From positions 1,860,001 through 1,924,000 of the forward strand of contig KV748184.1 of NCBI GenBank assembly GCA_001692895.1: a stretch of 64,000 nt of DNA, given 5' to 3'. Source of the DNA: Cenococcum geophilum 1.58. Lineage: Eukaryota > Ascomycota > Dothideomycetes > Gloniales > Gloniaceae. The notes under the pieces were generated by a model. That model was not told where the DNA came from, ran no database searches, and saw nothing but the letters and a program-made list of their open reading frames with translations. A program made the translations under genes and the position numbers. Below are positions 13,354-25,286 of the stretch, one piece after another (position 1 is the stretch's first letter; each line of letters starts with the position of its first letter).

Positions 13354-14375
13354 GTAGTAAGTTCTTTGATTAACGTCTGATACGGATCCTATCTAGGCCC
13401 ACGCAGACTACTCCGTACACAAGGGAAACTTATAAATTGATAAGAAGAAAACCCTTATTAATGTAGGGGACGGAAAAACCCTATGAGCCACCTCAGTAGG
13501 ATGAAAAACCCCTGTTTTGCCATGTCCGTCCGTAGCGGCAGCCCTGCGGGCCTACGGCTACGTCCTGTCCTCCTTAGATGTTCGAACTCCTTGGGAACCA
13601 CTGCTTCCTTCTCTAGCTTATCCAAAGCTAGGGTTCACTACGTCCTAGCTAGGCCTTGCTATTCGATTGCTGTACTGTTGTTTCCCATATCTTGACCACC
13701 CCCTGTATACTATCTCTTGTTAACCATTGCCATATACGCCTTGCCTCCCCCCCCCTAAGGCCTATCAAAGGCGTAAGGGGGATTCATCCGTTCTACCATT
13801 CTAATACTAAAAACAAAAGCGGGATGTATGTGTGTGTGTATCTGGGTATCTTTTGTGCCTAGGCCCCAGTCGCTAGGCCCTCTTTACGGGCACCACTCCG
13901 TTAAGAGGAGACAAGGAAAACCATGGGGGGTTATCCAGCTGCTGGTTTCAGTAGTGTTACGGTAGTACGGCGAGTGACCGCATGCTCCGCGGGCAATCAG
14001 CCTAGGGGTTAGGAGGGGCCGTATATTTGCTCGTTCGTTCGTTCGCGTTCGTTCGTTCGTCGATGTGAGGTCGTCGATGCTTTCCGTTGTAGGTCAGGGG
14101 GATGTTATCGAATGCCGTGCATCCATGTTGGATCGTACAGGTGCTCAGTAGGGGAACAGTAGCGGCTGTATTGTGAAGGGGTACCATCAGCAGTGGTTTT
14201 CGAGATCTCACCATCCCATGTGAAAACTTTTCACTACGCCCCACGACGCGTACAACCACCACCAGGCCCACCAGCACGCTGTGCGACGTCTCTGCGTTGG
14301 CTCTGAGTCTGATCTTCGAAGACCCAGGTTCGTAGCCGTCACCGCGTACAGGTGCAGAGTCCGATTTCGACGGCC
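13354..14375 (-). mobile_element. Non-LTR-type insertion, 1022 bp, with 15-bp target duplication
   Basis: A perfect 15-bp direct repeat (TTATAAAAAGGGTTA) flanks it at 13339-13353 and 14376-14390. Such long, variable duplications are made by target-primed reverse transcription. On the minus strand its last ~90 bp resemble the 3' end of the local LINE family (GGAGTAGTC, GCGT.GGCCTA, CAGACGTTAA), but the rest does not. The insert is GC-rich and not visibly RIP-mutated. It carries (CGTT)n at 14029-14060 and a (TG)n run near 13830. A 91-codon minus-strand frame (14277-14002) has no recognisable domain. It could be a truncated relative of the LINE or a non-autonomous partner using its 3' end. Confidence 0.8.
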
Positions 14376-15254
14376 TTATAAAAAGGGTTAATTTGCGCTT
14401 TTAAGGAGGTTAGGTAAGTAGTAAACTTATTTACTGGTTAATTGGTTTGCTATATTACCTTTATATAGGTTAGGGCTATATAGAGTTCTTAATTAATAGA
14501 ACTTTTAATCTAGTTAAGTAGGAATTCCATAAGCTCCTCTTAGGTAAACTATATATCTAAATAGTTATCTTTATACTATAGCTAAAGGGTTTAGTTAGTC
14601 CCCTTTATATATTGTATAGTAAACGCAACTTTAATATCCTTATTTATAAAGCCGTCGCGCTTTAGGTAAAATGCTATAGCTTTAAGCTATTATAGAAGTC
14701 TTGGTGCTCTTATATAGACTTACTATAATATAGAGCAATTTTCTTTATTTTAATGGCCCGTTTTAACGGAGCACCTAATATATTAGTAGCCCTCCGCTTA
14801 AGGCTTAAATATATTAGGCTACCCCCTAAGTACTCTAATAGGATTATTTAAGGTTATAAAGATGGGTTAGGAATGGGAGTCGATATTACTTCACTACGTT
14901 AACGCCGTCTTAGTACTTCTACCTCTTCTCTAAGCAAGTATAGTTTTCTTTGCTCTAGAAGTTATAGCTTCTTATTCTCTAGCCGTTGTATTTCTTCCTA
15001 TATATCCCCTTCGCCTATAGCTTCCGGTTTTATCTGGGACGATATAAGTTCGCCTATATTATCCTAGGGCCGATCCCTAGTCTTAGTAGTACACACTACG
15101 CTAGTACGCCCGCGTCTCGCTATTAGGTTAATAGGCTGCGATATAGTTAATAAATATAGGTCGTCTTCTCGACAGAGGGTTGCTGCTACGTAGTTGTAGC
15201 CTTCGCAGACCGTTGTTGGGCCACTACCCCTAAAAAGGGATAAGAATTTAGCAC

Positions 15255-15457
15255 TGTTAGGACGCTAAGGTCCTTAAGGTATATAGTAATATAATAACAG
15301 TAACGGGATGCAAAGAGTATCTGGTTCTTAATAAAGTAGAACTATAGAACTAAATTCTACTATTCTCTGGTACGGGGCGACTACGTTTTATAGGCGCCTC
15401 GCCTACGCCTCGCCTGCGCTAAGCCGGTTACGGCTAATACGTCTTTATAGCCTAACA
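15255..15457 (-). repeat. 5' LTR of the 8.07-15.46 kb Gypsy element
   Basis: 203 bp, ends TGTTAGG and CCTAACA, followed by the ATTTT duplication. It pairs with 8070-8272; all differences seen are transitions. Confidence 0.93.
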
Positions 15458-16619
15458 ATTTTAGCCTAGTAGGCTTATTATTTAGTAAGCTGCTTTATAG
15501 TTATAAAGTACTTTAGGGCTTTATAATCTATATATATCTTAATCTAGAAGTTTATACCTTTAAGCTTTACACACTATTAAAATAGTAATTAAATAATAGC
15601 TAGTATTTCTTTATTATATACTTTATAGTTATACTTAGCTAGGTCTATTATTTTTAAAAAGAAGGTAATAGGGTACTATTTATTATCCAGGTATAGCTAT
15701 AATATAATTCCCGCTATAACCTTATTAGAAGCGTTTATTTTTAATATTAATTTAAAGTTTAGGTTATAGTAATAAAGGATTAGGAAAGAGATAAGCTAAT
15801 TCTTTATCTCTTTAAAGGCTTCTATATAGCTATTATTAAATATAAAAGGCGTGTCCTTTTTAATTAGGCGTATAAAGGGCTTTACTATAATTCCGTAATC
15901 GCGGATATATTAGCGGTAAAAGTTATAAAAGCTAAGAAAGGACTAGACCCCTTTTACTATATAAGGGGGCTTTTAGTTGCAAATTACCTCTACTATAAGG
16001 GATCTTTTAGCCCCTTACTGGCTGCATCGCTTAGGAGCTCTTAGGGGTAGCTAAGGCCTAGCTAAAGGCTAGGCTTAGCACCTCCTTATAAGCACCTTAG
16101 ACTTGCAGCCCTTTCCCTCCTTATTAGTTCGTCTCTCTCTCTCTCTCTATACTAGGCTATTGCCTATTCTTATTACCATATTGTCCTCTTCTATTAACTC
16201 TCCTTATAACTTATACTTAGCTTACCTACTCCCTACTATATACCTTAGTAATATGCCTTATATCTACCTTCTTAGGGTTAACCTTAATTTCTTTTATAAT
16301 TATAATAAACCTAAGGTATTTTATACATTTTACCCTAAACTTATATTTCTTAATATTAACTTATAAGCCTATATTCCGTAGTCTCTTTAGGACCTTTTTA
16401 ATATAAACTTAATACTTAAGTTTGTTATCTAAGTATATAAGAATATCGTCTAGGTATACTATGTAGAATCTATTAAGGTAATTAAAGAGAATGTTATTTA
16501 TATACCTATAGTATATAGTTAGTCCGTTTATTAGTCTAAAAGGGAGAACCTTATATTTATAGAAACTATAATAGGTATAGAATATTATTAAATCTTTAGA
16601 TATAGAGTTTATTCTAATT
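15458..16619 (-). mobile_element. Gypsy LTR retrotransposon fossil, RT and RNase H part (right piece)
   Basis: This continues the element seen at 7312-8069. On the minus strand a reverse transcriptase with a readable YLDDILIY block lies about 16600-16300. The RT thumb and RNase H start follow about 15960-15480. A possible short insertion at 15962-16123 and a (CT)n run near 16133-16148 interrupt it. The RT stops at a LINE tail near 16620, so the 5' part and LTR are missing. Broken many times. Confidence 0.75.
15962..16123. mobile_element. Possible small TIR element in the Gypsy RT
   Basis: The RT reading is interrupted here by about 160 bp of unrelated sequence. Its ends are imperfect inverted repeats (TAAGGGGGC... 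and ...CCCTCCTTA, with TGCAA shared inside) and TA dinucleotides lie nearby. An internal palindrome around CTAAGGCCTAGC is also present. Boundaries are approximate. Confidence 0.4.
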
Positions 16620-17549
16620 TAATAATAATTTATTGCTTAACGTCTAATTTGGATCCCTATTAGGCCTATGCGGACTACTCCTTATATATATATAGGGAGA
16701 AAACTCTATTTAAGAAAACCCTATAATCTATCTTTCTACCTTTTAGGACTTACCTATAAGGCGCCTATAAGGCGCCTATAAGTCACTTATAGTACTCCTA
16801 CTACCTTACTTTTTAATCTTTTTAGGAACTATTACTACCGTAATAAGCCTACGGACGCGCTAGTATTATAAACTTTACTCTACTACTATAAAGTCATTAG
16901 GGGGCGCCTATTACTCGCCCCCCTACCTTTTATTATTATTTCCTTTATAACCTAAAACTGGTTTAGTACATTTTAGCTAATAAGCTACTAGGTAACCGCC
17001 TTAAGGCCTTTTTATATTAAGAGCAGTGTCTTATAGTTCTTTATACCAGCTATTAAAAGTATTACTTCTTAGTTAGTGCGTAAGGGGCATAATAGTATTA
17101 CGTGTTTTAGTGTTTGTTTTAGCCAGCTATATTTATATCTTAGGTTACCTACTAAAATACCTACCCAGTAGAGCTAGTTTTTTAGTCCTATTATTCCTGT
17201 TCTTAAGAGTATTACTATTATATTTTCTACCTTCATTAGGCCTTTTTAGAGCCCTAGAGTGTTTACCCCCTATAGCGTTAACTATGCTATAGCTTAGGTT
17301 CCTCTTACCTTAGTTAGCCTCTATACCTTTAACTCCTATATACCTCTTTAGCGTTAGTTTAGCCAGTATTATATTACTATAAATGGTTTCCTAGCATTCT
17401 TTTATACTCTACTTTAGCTCCTTTCTCTCTCTTACTATTATCCTTACTAGCCTCTTACGCGTCTTCCTTTTTCTTCTATATAGGCCTAGGCCCTAAAGCA
17501 GCACTATTTTTCTTCTACTTTCTTTACCTATTTCTCTAATATATCCTCC
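16620..17549 (-). mobile_element. Tad-like LINE, copy 3, 3' piece
   Basis: The reverse complement matches the last 930 bp of the LINE at 55597-61155: ATT-type tail at 16620-16635, 3' UTR with the GCGCCTATAAG tandem near 16755-16790, then the C-terminal part of ORF2. It continues at 24466 after the inserted Gypsy element, with CCTCC duplicated at 17545-17549 and 24466-24470. Non-functional and RIP-mutated. Confidence 0.85.
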
Positions 17550-17736
17550 TATTACAGTGCTGCAATGAAGTAGACTAAATAACTACGTTATAGTATAAAG
17601 AGGGGAAGAAGGTGGAAAGGGGGTATTGTATATAAATAGTAGGGCCGGCCGCCAAGTCGCTAGTAGTAGGCCAGCTAACAGTAGGAAATAGTACGAGACA
17701 GTATGAAACAGTATGCGTTAGGTCAGTGCCGTAACA
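17550..17736 (-). repeat. 3' LTR of the 17.55-24.47 kb Gypsy element
   Basis: 187 bp. On the minus strand it opens TGTTACGGCAC and closes at TAATA. The sequence TATAAATAGTAGG in the middle may mark the promoter region. Confidence 0.93.
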
Positions 17737-17857
17737 GTACTTCTCTCCCCCAGATAGTTTAGTCCCTAAACTAAATAGATAACTTAAAAATACGCAGTAT
17801 ACGGGGTTGCCTATTTTTTACTGCAAAGATATTAGTTCCGCTTACCGCCCTTAACTA

Positions 17858-17906
17858 AGCTAATGGCGATTTTCTATACCGGGCATAGAAAATCCTAATT
17901 AGTTAG
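17858..17906. repeat. Palindromic motif shared with the Copia element at 3.39 kb
   Basis: Arms GATTTTCTAT and ATAGAAAATC lie in a 49-bp block that closely matches 3389-3437, including the flanks AGCTAAT and CCTAATTAGTT. It lies in the 3' non-coding part of the Gypsy element, whereas the other copy is in a Copia leader. Confidence 0.6.
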
Positions 17907-20900
17907 TTTAGTAAGTAAGGTTAGCAGAACTCCACACCGCCACCTAAATCGGTCCGTATAGCGTTTCTTAGCAAGAATTTAGCTAATTAGATAACTTCGA
18001 CCGCTGGTTAAAGTTCTATAACATCTTAACCACCACAAATTTTAATACGGTAGTCGGCCGCGACCTTAGCGTGACTTTTCCTTATCTTATGCCCAGTCTA
18101 GGGGTCCTAGCTTCTTAGGGTGTTACTTATAAAAACGCTGTATAGCTTATTCGCAACCCTTTAGGTCTTCCTCTAGCTGCTAGGTTGTATCCTTATAATA
18201 TTTCTATTTAATCTTATAAGTTAGGCCCTAGGGGTCTTCGTTATATACATTAAGGATTTTCTTAAACTCCTATTTATCTTCTATATTGCCGTCATTATCT
18301 CTCTCTGCTACTTATCCTTATACATTACGGCGCTCTATAGTATTAATATTTGCTTAGCTAGGGATCTCTTCAGCAGCCTAGAGGCGGACCTTAGATATAT
18401 AAAAGGATTTATTTACTTAGATGTAGTCCGGGAGGTTTACTATAACTACCCCTTAGTATACTGCGAGTACGGGGTATATGCTGTCCCATTTATCGTCCCA
18501 TTTCTTCTTAGGTCTATTTATCTTTATATTTTCTAAGCTAACTATAACTATATTACCTTTGTAGAATAACGCGCTCTTATCCCTATAGGTATTAGCATTG
18601 TCTTTATAGTATTACTATAAAATCTGGGCTAGGGCCTTAAGCTATATTAATATCCGCTTAAAGCGGTTGGCCACAGAGTCTGCGCGGAAGAACTCCTTCT
18701 TTACTTATGCTAATAGTGTTAATAGGCAGGGGCCAGTAGGCTCGATTCTAAAGCAAGGGTTAAAGCTATAGTTTGTAAAAAATGGGGAGATACCTGTGCT
18801 CTTGTTGACTTAGTTATTTATAGTAAACTTAGTAAGCGGCAGGTAGTTAACCTAGTCGTCCTATATAAAGCTAATAAAAGCATAAAGGTATTTATTTACG
18901 GCAGCGTTAATAATTTTGGTTTAGCCGTCTATTTTTAGGTGCTAGGCTAAGCTTAGTTATAAGGTTGTCTTAAGGCGTTCACTTAGTCGTTATTAGAAGT
19001 CGCTAACAAATTATATGCCGTGATTAGAGATAATCGTGCTTAGTACACTATAGAGCTTATACACGTTATTAATAAAGCTATTAACTAGCTCCTCTATTAA
19101 GAGTCCTGTTACTAAAATAAGGTGCCGTATTTTAGTTAGGCGGTCCATAATAATAAGGATATATTCGTATACCTTACTATAGCGTTGGTATACCGGCAGC
19201 GTTATAATATAGTTAATTAAGATATCGGTTTACGGGCGAGCGGGTAATTTTAGTAGCTTTAGGAAACCGGGTGGGGTAAAACGGGGGGTCTTAGTGCGAA
19301 AGTATAGGGTATAGTCTTTAACAAAGGTAGCCGTAAACTAGGAGATTCCTAGCCACCAGTATGTTCGGTTTAAGAGGTTAAAAGTCTTAACCCGGCTAGG
19401 GTAACTAGTGGGGCCACTGCTATAAGAGCAATAGGTAACTTCTAGGCGGAGGTCTAGAGCGTTAGGGACGAAGAGATATTAGCGGAAGTAGATCTGTCCG
19501 TTAACGATACTATATTCTAACTTATCGCAATAGAGTAATTTCCTGATCTTCTTTAGCCAACGGCGAGCTTTCCGATCACGCAGGGCTGCCACTATATCTC
19601 TTATAAGTTCGTTCTCCTAGTATCTTAGCCAGATTAACTTATCTAGTGACTTTTTAGCTATTTTGGGGTCTAGAGCGGCTATAAACTCTGCGTCGTTAGA
19701 GTTACGGGACTTGTATAGTAATTCTTCTAAGATTATAGGGTTAACTTTCTAGGGCGGTATAACGACTTGGGCTTGGTGGCGGAGGCGTTTATTATCGGCG
19801 TCCTTAGGCCTTATTCCTGATAGCCAGCTTAGGGCGTTAGGGAGCGTAGCTTTGCTGCCGGGTCTGTATATAATTATAAAGTTAAACTATAAAAGGAACT
19901 CTGCCTACTAGACTTAGCGCTAGTTTAGCTGCTTAATAGTTATAAACGTCTATAGGTTTTTATAGTCGGTAATAATTTTAAATGGCTCCTTAGTCCCTTA
20001 TAGCTTAGGACGCTATTCCTCTAAAGCCTTAATAATAGCTAAGAGTTCTTTATTATAGATCTTATAGTTACACTCTAGCGTAAAGTGCTTTGCGGAGAAG
20101 AATATAACCGGTTTTAATTTTCTGTTATTATTATACTAGAAAAGAACTCCGCCAGAAGCCCAATTTAATACATCTATCTCTACCACTATTTTCTTTATAT
20201 AGTTATAGTATGCTAGTACTAGTGCTAAAGTAAAGGCTCCCTTAAGGGCCTTAAACAATTTTGCTTATTTTAGTCCCCATAGCTATCCGATATCCTTCTT
20301 TAGGAGTTTTATTATAGGTATAGCGATGGCAGAGTAGCCTTAGATAAATTATTAGTAGAAGTTCGCGAAGCTAAGAAATTATTATAGTTCTTTAATTAAT
20401 ATCAGGTCCTTCTATTTCTATAAGGCCTATACCTTCTTAGGGTCCATAGTTATGCTATTAGTTAAGATAATTAAGCTGAGGTATTTTATTTTAGTAGAGT
20501 AGAACTCAGACTTATTAATATTAATCTAAAGTCCAGTATTGCCAAGTCTTTGGATAATTTTATTTACATACTTGGTGTACTTAGCGCGTGTTTTAAAAAA
20601 GACAAGGACGTTATTAAGGTAGGCAGTGCAGTAGTTATTAAGGGCGTTATATAGAACGTAGTTAATATAGTTCTAGAATATAACGGGTGCGTTATAAAGG
20701 TTAAATAGTATAACTAGTATCTTATAGAGTCCGAACCGGGTAATAAATACTATAAGCCACTTATAGCCCTCCGCAATCCAGATCCGGTTAAACGCAGCAA
20801 TTATATTAAGTTTAGTAAAGTACTTAGCACCATAAAGTGCGTTAAGTGTCTCGCGGATTAGTGGCAGTAGGTATTAATTCTTAATAGTGACTGTATTTAG

Positions 20901-23900
20901 GCCTTGGTAGTTATAGTAGATTCGCATACCACCGCCAGGCTTAGCAGCGAGGAGGAGTGGTGCGGTAGCTGGTAAGGTCAATTCGCGGATAAAACCCTTA
21001 TCCAGCATCTTATTAATCCACTTCTTTATACACCTAAGTTTAGTAGGTAAGAGTGGTCTATTTTTATAGTACGGGGCCTAGTTTCCAGGGGTGATCTTAA
21101 TTTTATAGTCCTATAGTTGGTAAGGGGGCAGCTTATCTACATTCTTAGGGAGGAAGTGCTTAATATATTTACTAAACTCCTTTAGTAAGCGTTGTAGAAT
21201 ATCTTCGCAGGTCAATCCTGGTTTACTTTTTAGGAATTTTTTAACATTAGTGTTGACTATCTTCCGATATAAAAGCTTAGGTTTGGTTTTTAGATTTGTT
21301 TTAAGAAAGTTATAGAAATAGGGGGGGAGCACTTTACGGGCTTCCTTTATCGTATAGTCGCCTTTTACTAGCCGGCGGAAAGACCTTTCTAATAGGTTTG
21401 GTACTTCTATTAGGCCTATAGGCAGCTCTTTAAGCAGCTATTAGTGCTTATCTTATTTAACTAGTTCTACTAGCTCCGCCATATAGATCCTTATTACCTT
21501 TATATCTTTTTATTTACAGAACTAGGTAAAATTAACAGCATAAGTGCATTTAATATTGTCTAGGTTAGGGCGTATCTAGTTCTCCGGTGCTACGGCTAGG
21601 CTAGTACAGCTTAGTCGGCCCAGGGGGGCGGAAACGAGGCGGTAGCCCTATACGGTACGCGCGGGAGACAGGTATAAGGTTAGGCGTTATAGTGGCGCGG
21701 TTTCTATTATCTAGGTCTTAGTAGTTCTATAGCCAGTCCTTACTATAACGCGAGCTATAGTGTGCGTATATGGCATATAGCTTAGTTTTAGGTGTTAGGC
21801 TAGGCGGCTGGGGTTTAAATGGTGCCTGGGTTAGGGTTAGATTCTTAGTAGTGGCGGTGTAAAGCGGACCTTCTTCCTTGGTCTTAGTGGGGCTAGCTAG
21901 CCCGTTATTTTAGTCTTAAGTACTAGGGTAGTCTAGTCTTCCATTATCTTATTTCTTTATAGCTGTATAGGCTCCCCTTTATTAGGAACATCTTTTACTA
22001 TTAGGGCTTTATATATAGTCCTAGGCACTAGGCTTAGTAGTACTAAGTATCTATATAGGGCGTCCCTACTAACGTCGGTTATCCCCTACAGGAGGTAGTA
22101 CCTAGAGTAGTAGTCTGAGTTAAAGCGGATCTTAAGTTTCCTAAAGCTAGGATAGGGCTTATACTTCTAAAGCTAGGGTATACCTAGGATAATTAGGGTA
22201 GTGGGCGAGAGTTTAGTAATAAAAAAGAGCATAACTTTAGTATAAAGGCTAATTAATATTTAGGCGGTAAAGTAGTCCATAATAAGCGAAGTTAGGATGC
22301 TATCTATAAGGCGCAGTGGCCTAGGTGCTAGCAGCTTCTTAATTATAACGTTATACTTTCTTATAATAGACTCTATGTCGGTAAATGCCATTATAGTACT
22401 ACTGGAGTCCACTAGGCTTACTATATTAATATAAACTTAGGGGTATAGGTTACGTAATAAGGAGAGTTAGGTTTAAACAAGGATTAATTTTTTATTACTG
22501 TTTACTAATCTAAAATTAAGTAGCAGTTTACTAATAGAAAGGACTAATTAATCTAGTAATAGGGACTTAATCTTCTCGTCTTCCTCCTTATATGGTTTAG
22601 ACCCTTAGACGTGACTTAGTCTAAGGGTTTACCTTTTAACGACTAGGGTATAGGGCTGTCTTAGCGGGGCGGTCTAGTGTCCGTCTAGCTAGCGGTATCA
22701 GTTTTAGTTTTAGTTGGGGTATAGAAAGACAATACCTCACTAATAATGTGGCCGTGTTTATATTCGCTAGCGCGAAGTCGCCAATACTGGGCATTATTAA
22801 CGGGTTGGGCTCCCATATAGGGTATAGTTTAGAGTAACTAAGCCGTAGGGTTAAAGGGGGGGGGGTTGTCCACCGCGGCCATAATAGGCTCTATAATCGC
22901 CGCGTTTATAATAGACTCCACGGTTACCGCGTCTACGGTTATTAGTTCGCGTTATTTAACGGGGTAGTATTAGGACTGGGTTTACTATCTTAGTAGGGTT
23001 ATAGGCATCCTTCTAGTGGCCAGGTAGGCCATAGGCAAGGTATAGTCTATTATTAACGCGGCGCTTACGCTCCGTGTCTAAGATTTTATTAAGGTCTATA
23101 GGTTCTCTAATTACTACTAGGGTTAGGGTTAATATAGGGGCAGGGGCTTAGGCAGGTAGGCGGTAGTTAGCGTTCTTCTTAAGGTTGGCTTAGTATGTAT
23201 AGTTTATGAGGTTCTTAGCGAATATATTTATCTACTTACTCTAACTTATATAGTTGCTATTATTAATTTTATAGGCAAGTCCAAGTACCAGCTCTTCTAT
23301 CTTTAGAGAGATAAACTTTTAAAGTAGGTCTACCTTCTATTTGTCTATCTTCTTAACGCGGACTATTAGCTTATTAAGCTCTCCCTTCCAGGACTAGTAA
23401 TTACGCTCGCCCTAGGGGAAATGGTTAAGCTTATTCTTTATAACCTAGGTTATATTAAGGACCTTATAGTAAGCAGTAAGGTCTTTAAGTATATCTTCCT
23501 TAGTAGGCCATTTCCACGTAAATATATTGTTTAGGTTCTTGTGTATAAGCTCTAGGCCCTACTTAATAAACTTATAGGCCTTATTCTCTAGCATATCTAA
23601 GATATAAAGGATCTAGGACTAAACTGTATTAAAGTAATCCTAGTCCCAGTTAAAGACTCCCTTAATCTTAATATACTAGGTCTTAAAATTAGCTTATTAT
23701 TTTAGCGGGGTGCCTTTTCCGTTAAATATTGGCGGGTCTTTAGATCTCCGTTTTTTCTACTAGGTTACTACCGTTGTTATAGGGGTTAATTGTTTTAGAA
23801 CGGTAATAGTCTTTACTTAGGAGTTAATAGTTCCTATCTAGGAAGCGATAAGGGCACTAAGGTTTTTGTTGGCTTTTTTATTGGCGGTGTTTATATTATA

Positions 23901-24278
23901 TATGCACTATAGTCCTACTTTAATATTACTAAGGAACTTATTAGTATAGTTAATAAGGGTAAGGTAAGCTTTGCTAGGCTTAAAGGTCTTAGGGTACGGT
24001 AAGGAGCGGCGGATTGTCCATGTAATATTAGGGTATATCTCTATAAAGAGGTCTACAAAAACGTTATAGGGGTTCTAGGTTTCGGCCATTTCGGCGTCAT
24101 TAGTGTTGCCTATTTAGGTGCTAGGTAAAAACTAAGGATTGTTCTAGGACTGTGCTGGGGACGTGTTGGTTTTAGTAGGGGCGCGCGTAGGTCGCGATTG
24201 CTCTAGGGCGGAGGTTAATTGGCTGGGGTATAGGGAATTAGTGATCGCGATGGGGCGCAAATTAAAGATACCACAAAC

Positions 24279-24465
24279 TATCACAGTGCTGCAATGAAGT
24301 AGACTGAATAACTACGTTGTGGTATGAAGAGGGGAAGAAGGTGGAAAGGGGGTATTGTATATAAATAGTAGGGCCGGCCGCCAAGTCGCTAGTGGTGGGC
24401 CAGCCAACAGTAGGAAACAGTACGAGATAGTATGAAACAGTATGCGTCAGGTTAGTGCCGTGACA
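24279..24465 (-). repeat. 5' LTR of the 17.55-24.47 kb Gypsy element
   Basis: 187 bp, opening TGTCACGGCAC on the minus strand and closing GTGATA. The internal sequence just after it (GTTTGTGGTATC on the minus strand) is the likely primer-binding site. It keeps more G and C than its partner LTR. Confidence 0.93.
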
Positions 24466-24920
24466 CCTCCCTACTTTAGGGTTATTAGTTTATTCTCTTA
24501 TAAGGCGCTCTAAGGTCCCTCTATAGTTTATTTAGGCGTGCCTTAATATACTTTATAATATTAGAGTTATATTTCTTTTATACCCTTTATATTATAGTAG
24601 CTTTAATATATAGTTATAACAGGGGAATATTAGCTTCCTTCTTAAGCAGTGCTGTAGCCGTTTGCTTATATCCGCCTATTATACTCTAAAGGCAGGCTAT
24701 TTAGACCTTTTGGAGTGGTTTAAGGAGCGATTTAGGGGGGCCTTTTTTAGATTCTTTAATGGCCCAAATACTGGACCTATATGTTATAGTTAGCCGGACA
24801 ACTACTATATATAGTAGGCGTGACCTCTAGAAGCATGGACCCTATATAGAATTAACGATTCTAGAAAATACGCTATACTATACTTAGCCCTTACGGGCCG
24901 CTTACGCCGCATGTGCGCTC
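24466..24920 (-). mobile_element. Tad-like LINE, copy 3, truncated 5' piece
   Basis: This continues 16620-17549. Homology to the LINE (reverse complement of about 59790-60240) fades out at about 24915-24920, inside the RT C-terminal region. The 5' truncation is typical of LINEs. No target duplication is visible between this edge and the tail at 16620, so one side has probably been rearranged. Confidence 0.8.
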
Positions 24921-25134
24921 GAGCTGAACGCCCCTGCTATTTCATTGACACTAGAAGCTTTTCATATTTCGGAGCTTTAGTACAAAAGTCCTATCAAGCG
25001 AAAATATTGCTCCAAGCTTTAACAACATTCAGCCCTCATGAGCTATCATTCCGGGTTTGTCCGGACGAAGGAGGGGTACACGCCAAGACATGGCCTGCAA
25101 TTCTCGCTTGTATTAAGCTGTATTGAAAATTTAG
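24921..25134. other. Unassigned low-RIP sequence
   Basis: Balanced base composition. A 71-codon plus-strand frame (24911-25126) spans most of it, but starts in the LINE remnant and shows no recognisable domain. It may be a relic of a gene or just intergenic DNA. Confidence 0.4.
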
Positions 25135-25286
25135 CTACAAGGGGGTGACATGAGCGGGTTGGCCGCCCTCCCTGCAAGTTTTGGTGGCATTATAACCATA
25201 TCGGCAGCATTTTAGTGGGACGCTACTATAATGCCACCAAAACTTGCAGGGAGGGCGGCCAGCCCGCTCATGTCACCCCCTTGTAG
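25135..25286. mobile_element. Fold-back (MITE-like) element, 60-bp arms
   Basis: Two 60-bp arms (25135-25194 and 25227-25286) are inverted copies with one mismatch, around a 32-bp spacer. The outer ends are CTACAAGGGGGTGACATGAG and its complement. No target duplication is evident. The motif GGCCGCCCTCCCTGC from the arms recurs once at 25453-25467. It would form a very stable hairpin in RNA or single-stranded DNA. Confidence 0.8.

Larger units (their letters stand above)
8070..15457 (-). mobile_element. Gypsy (chromovirus) LTR retrotransposon fossil, 7.4 kb, both LTRs
   Basis: It is bounded by 203-bp LTRs (8070-8272, 15255-15457) and a perfect 5-bp target duplication ATTTT (8065-8069, 15458-15462). 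Minus orientation follows from the purine tract beside the left LTR and the domain order: gag region about 15200-13000, reverse transcriptase about 12000-11300, RNase H about 11150-10750, integrase about 10500-9600, chromodomain about 9110-8950. Two later insertions lie inside (12064-12375 and 13354-14375). The LTRs differ at about 13 sites, all transitions, so RIP rather than age dominates the divergence. The coding region is broken many times. Confidence 0.92.
17550..24465 (-). mobile_element. Gypsy (chromovirus) LTR retrotransposon fossil, 6.9 kb, both LTRs
   Basis: 187-bp LTRs (17550-17736, 24279-24465) and a perfect CCTCC duplication bound it. The minus-strand order is gag about 24100-22500, protease region about 22300-21950, reverse transcriptase about 21200-20450, RNase H about 20200-19850, integrase about 19650-18850, and chromodomain about 18300-18180. 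A purine tract adjoins the left (3') LTR. The LTRs differ at 13 of 187 sites, all transitions. The copy is broken but less degraded than its neighbours; a 73-codon stretch at the start of the RT region is still open. It lies inside a LINE and is younger than that LINE. Confidence 0.93.

Noticed and set aside
16103-16366. 87-codon plus-strand frame as a membrane peptide
   Set aside because: It is Leu/Tyr-rich only because it reads antisense AT-rich Gypsy RT sequence and a CT repeat.
21111-21332. Independent small gene
   Set aside because: It is an open stretch of the Gypsy polyprotein between protease and reverse transcriptase.
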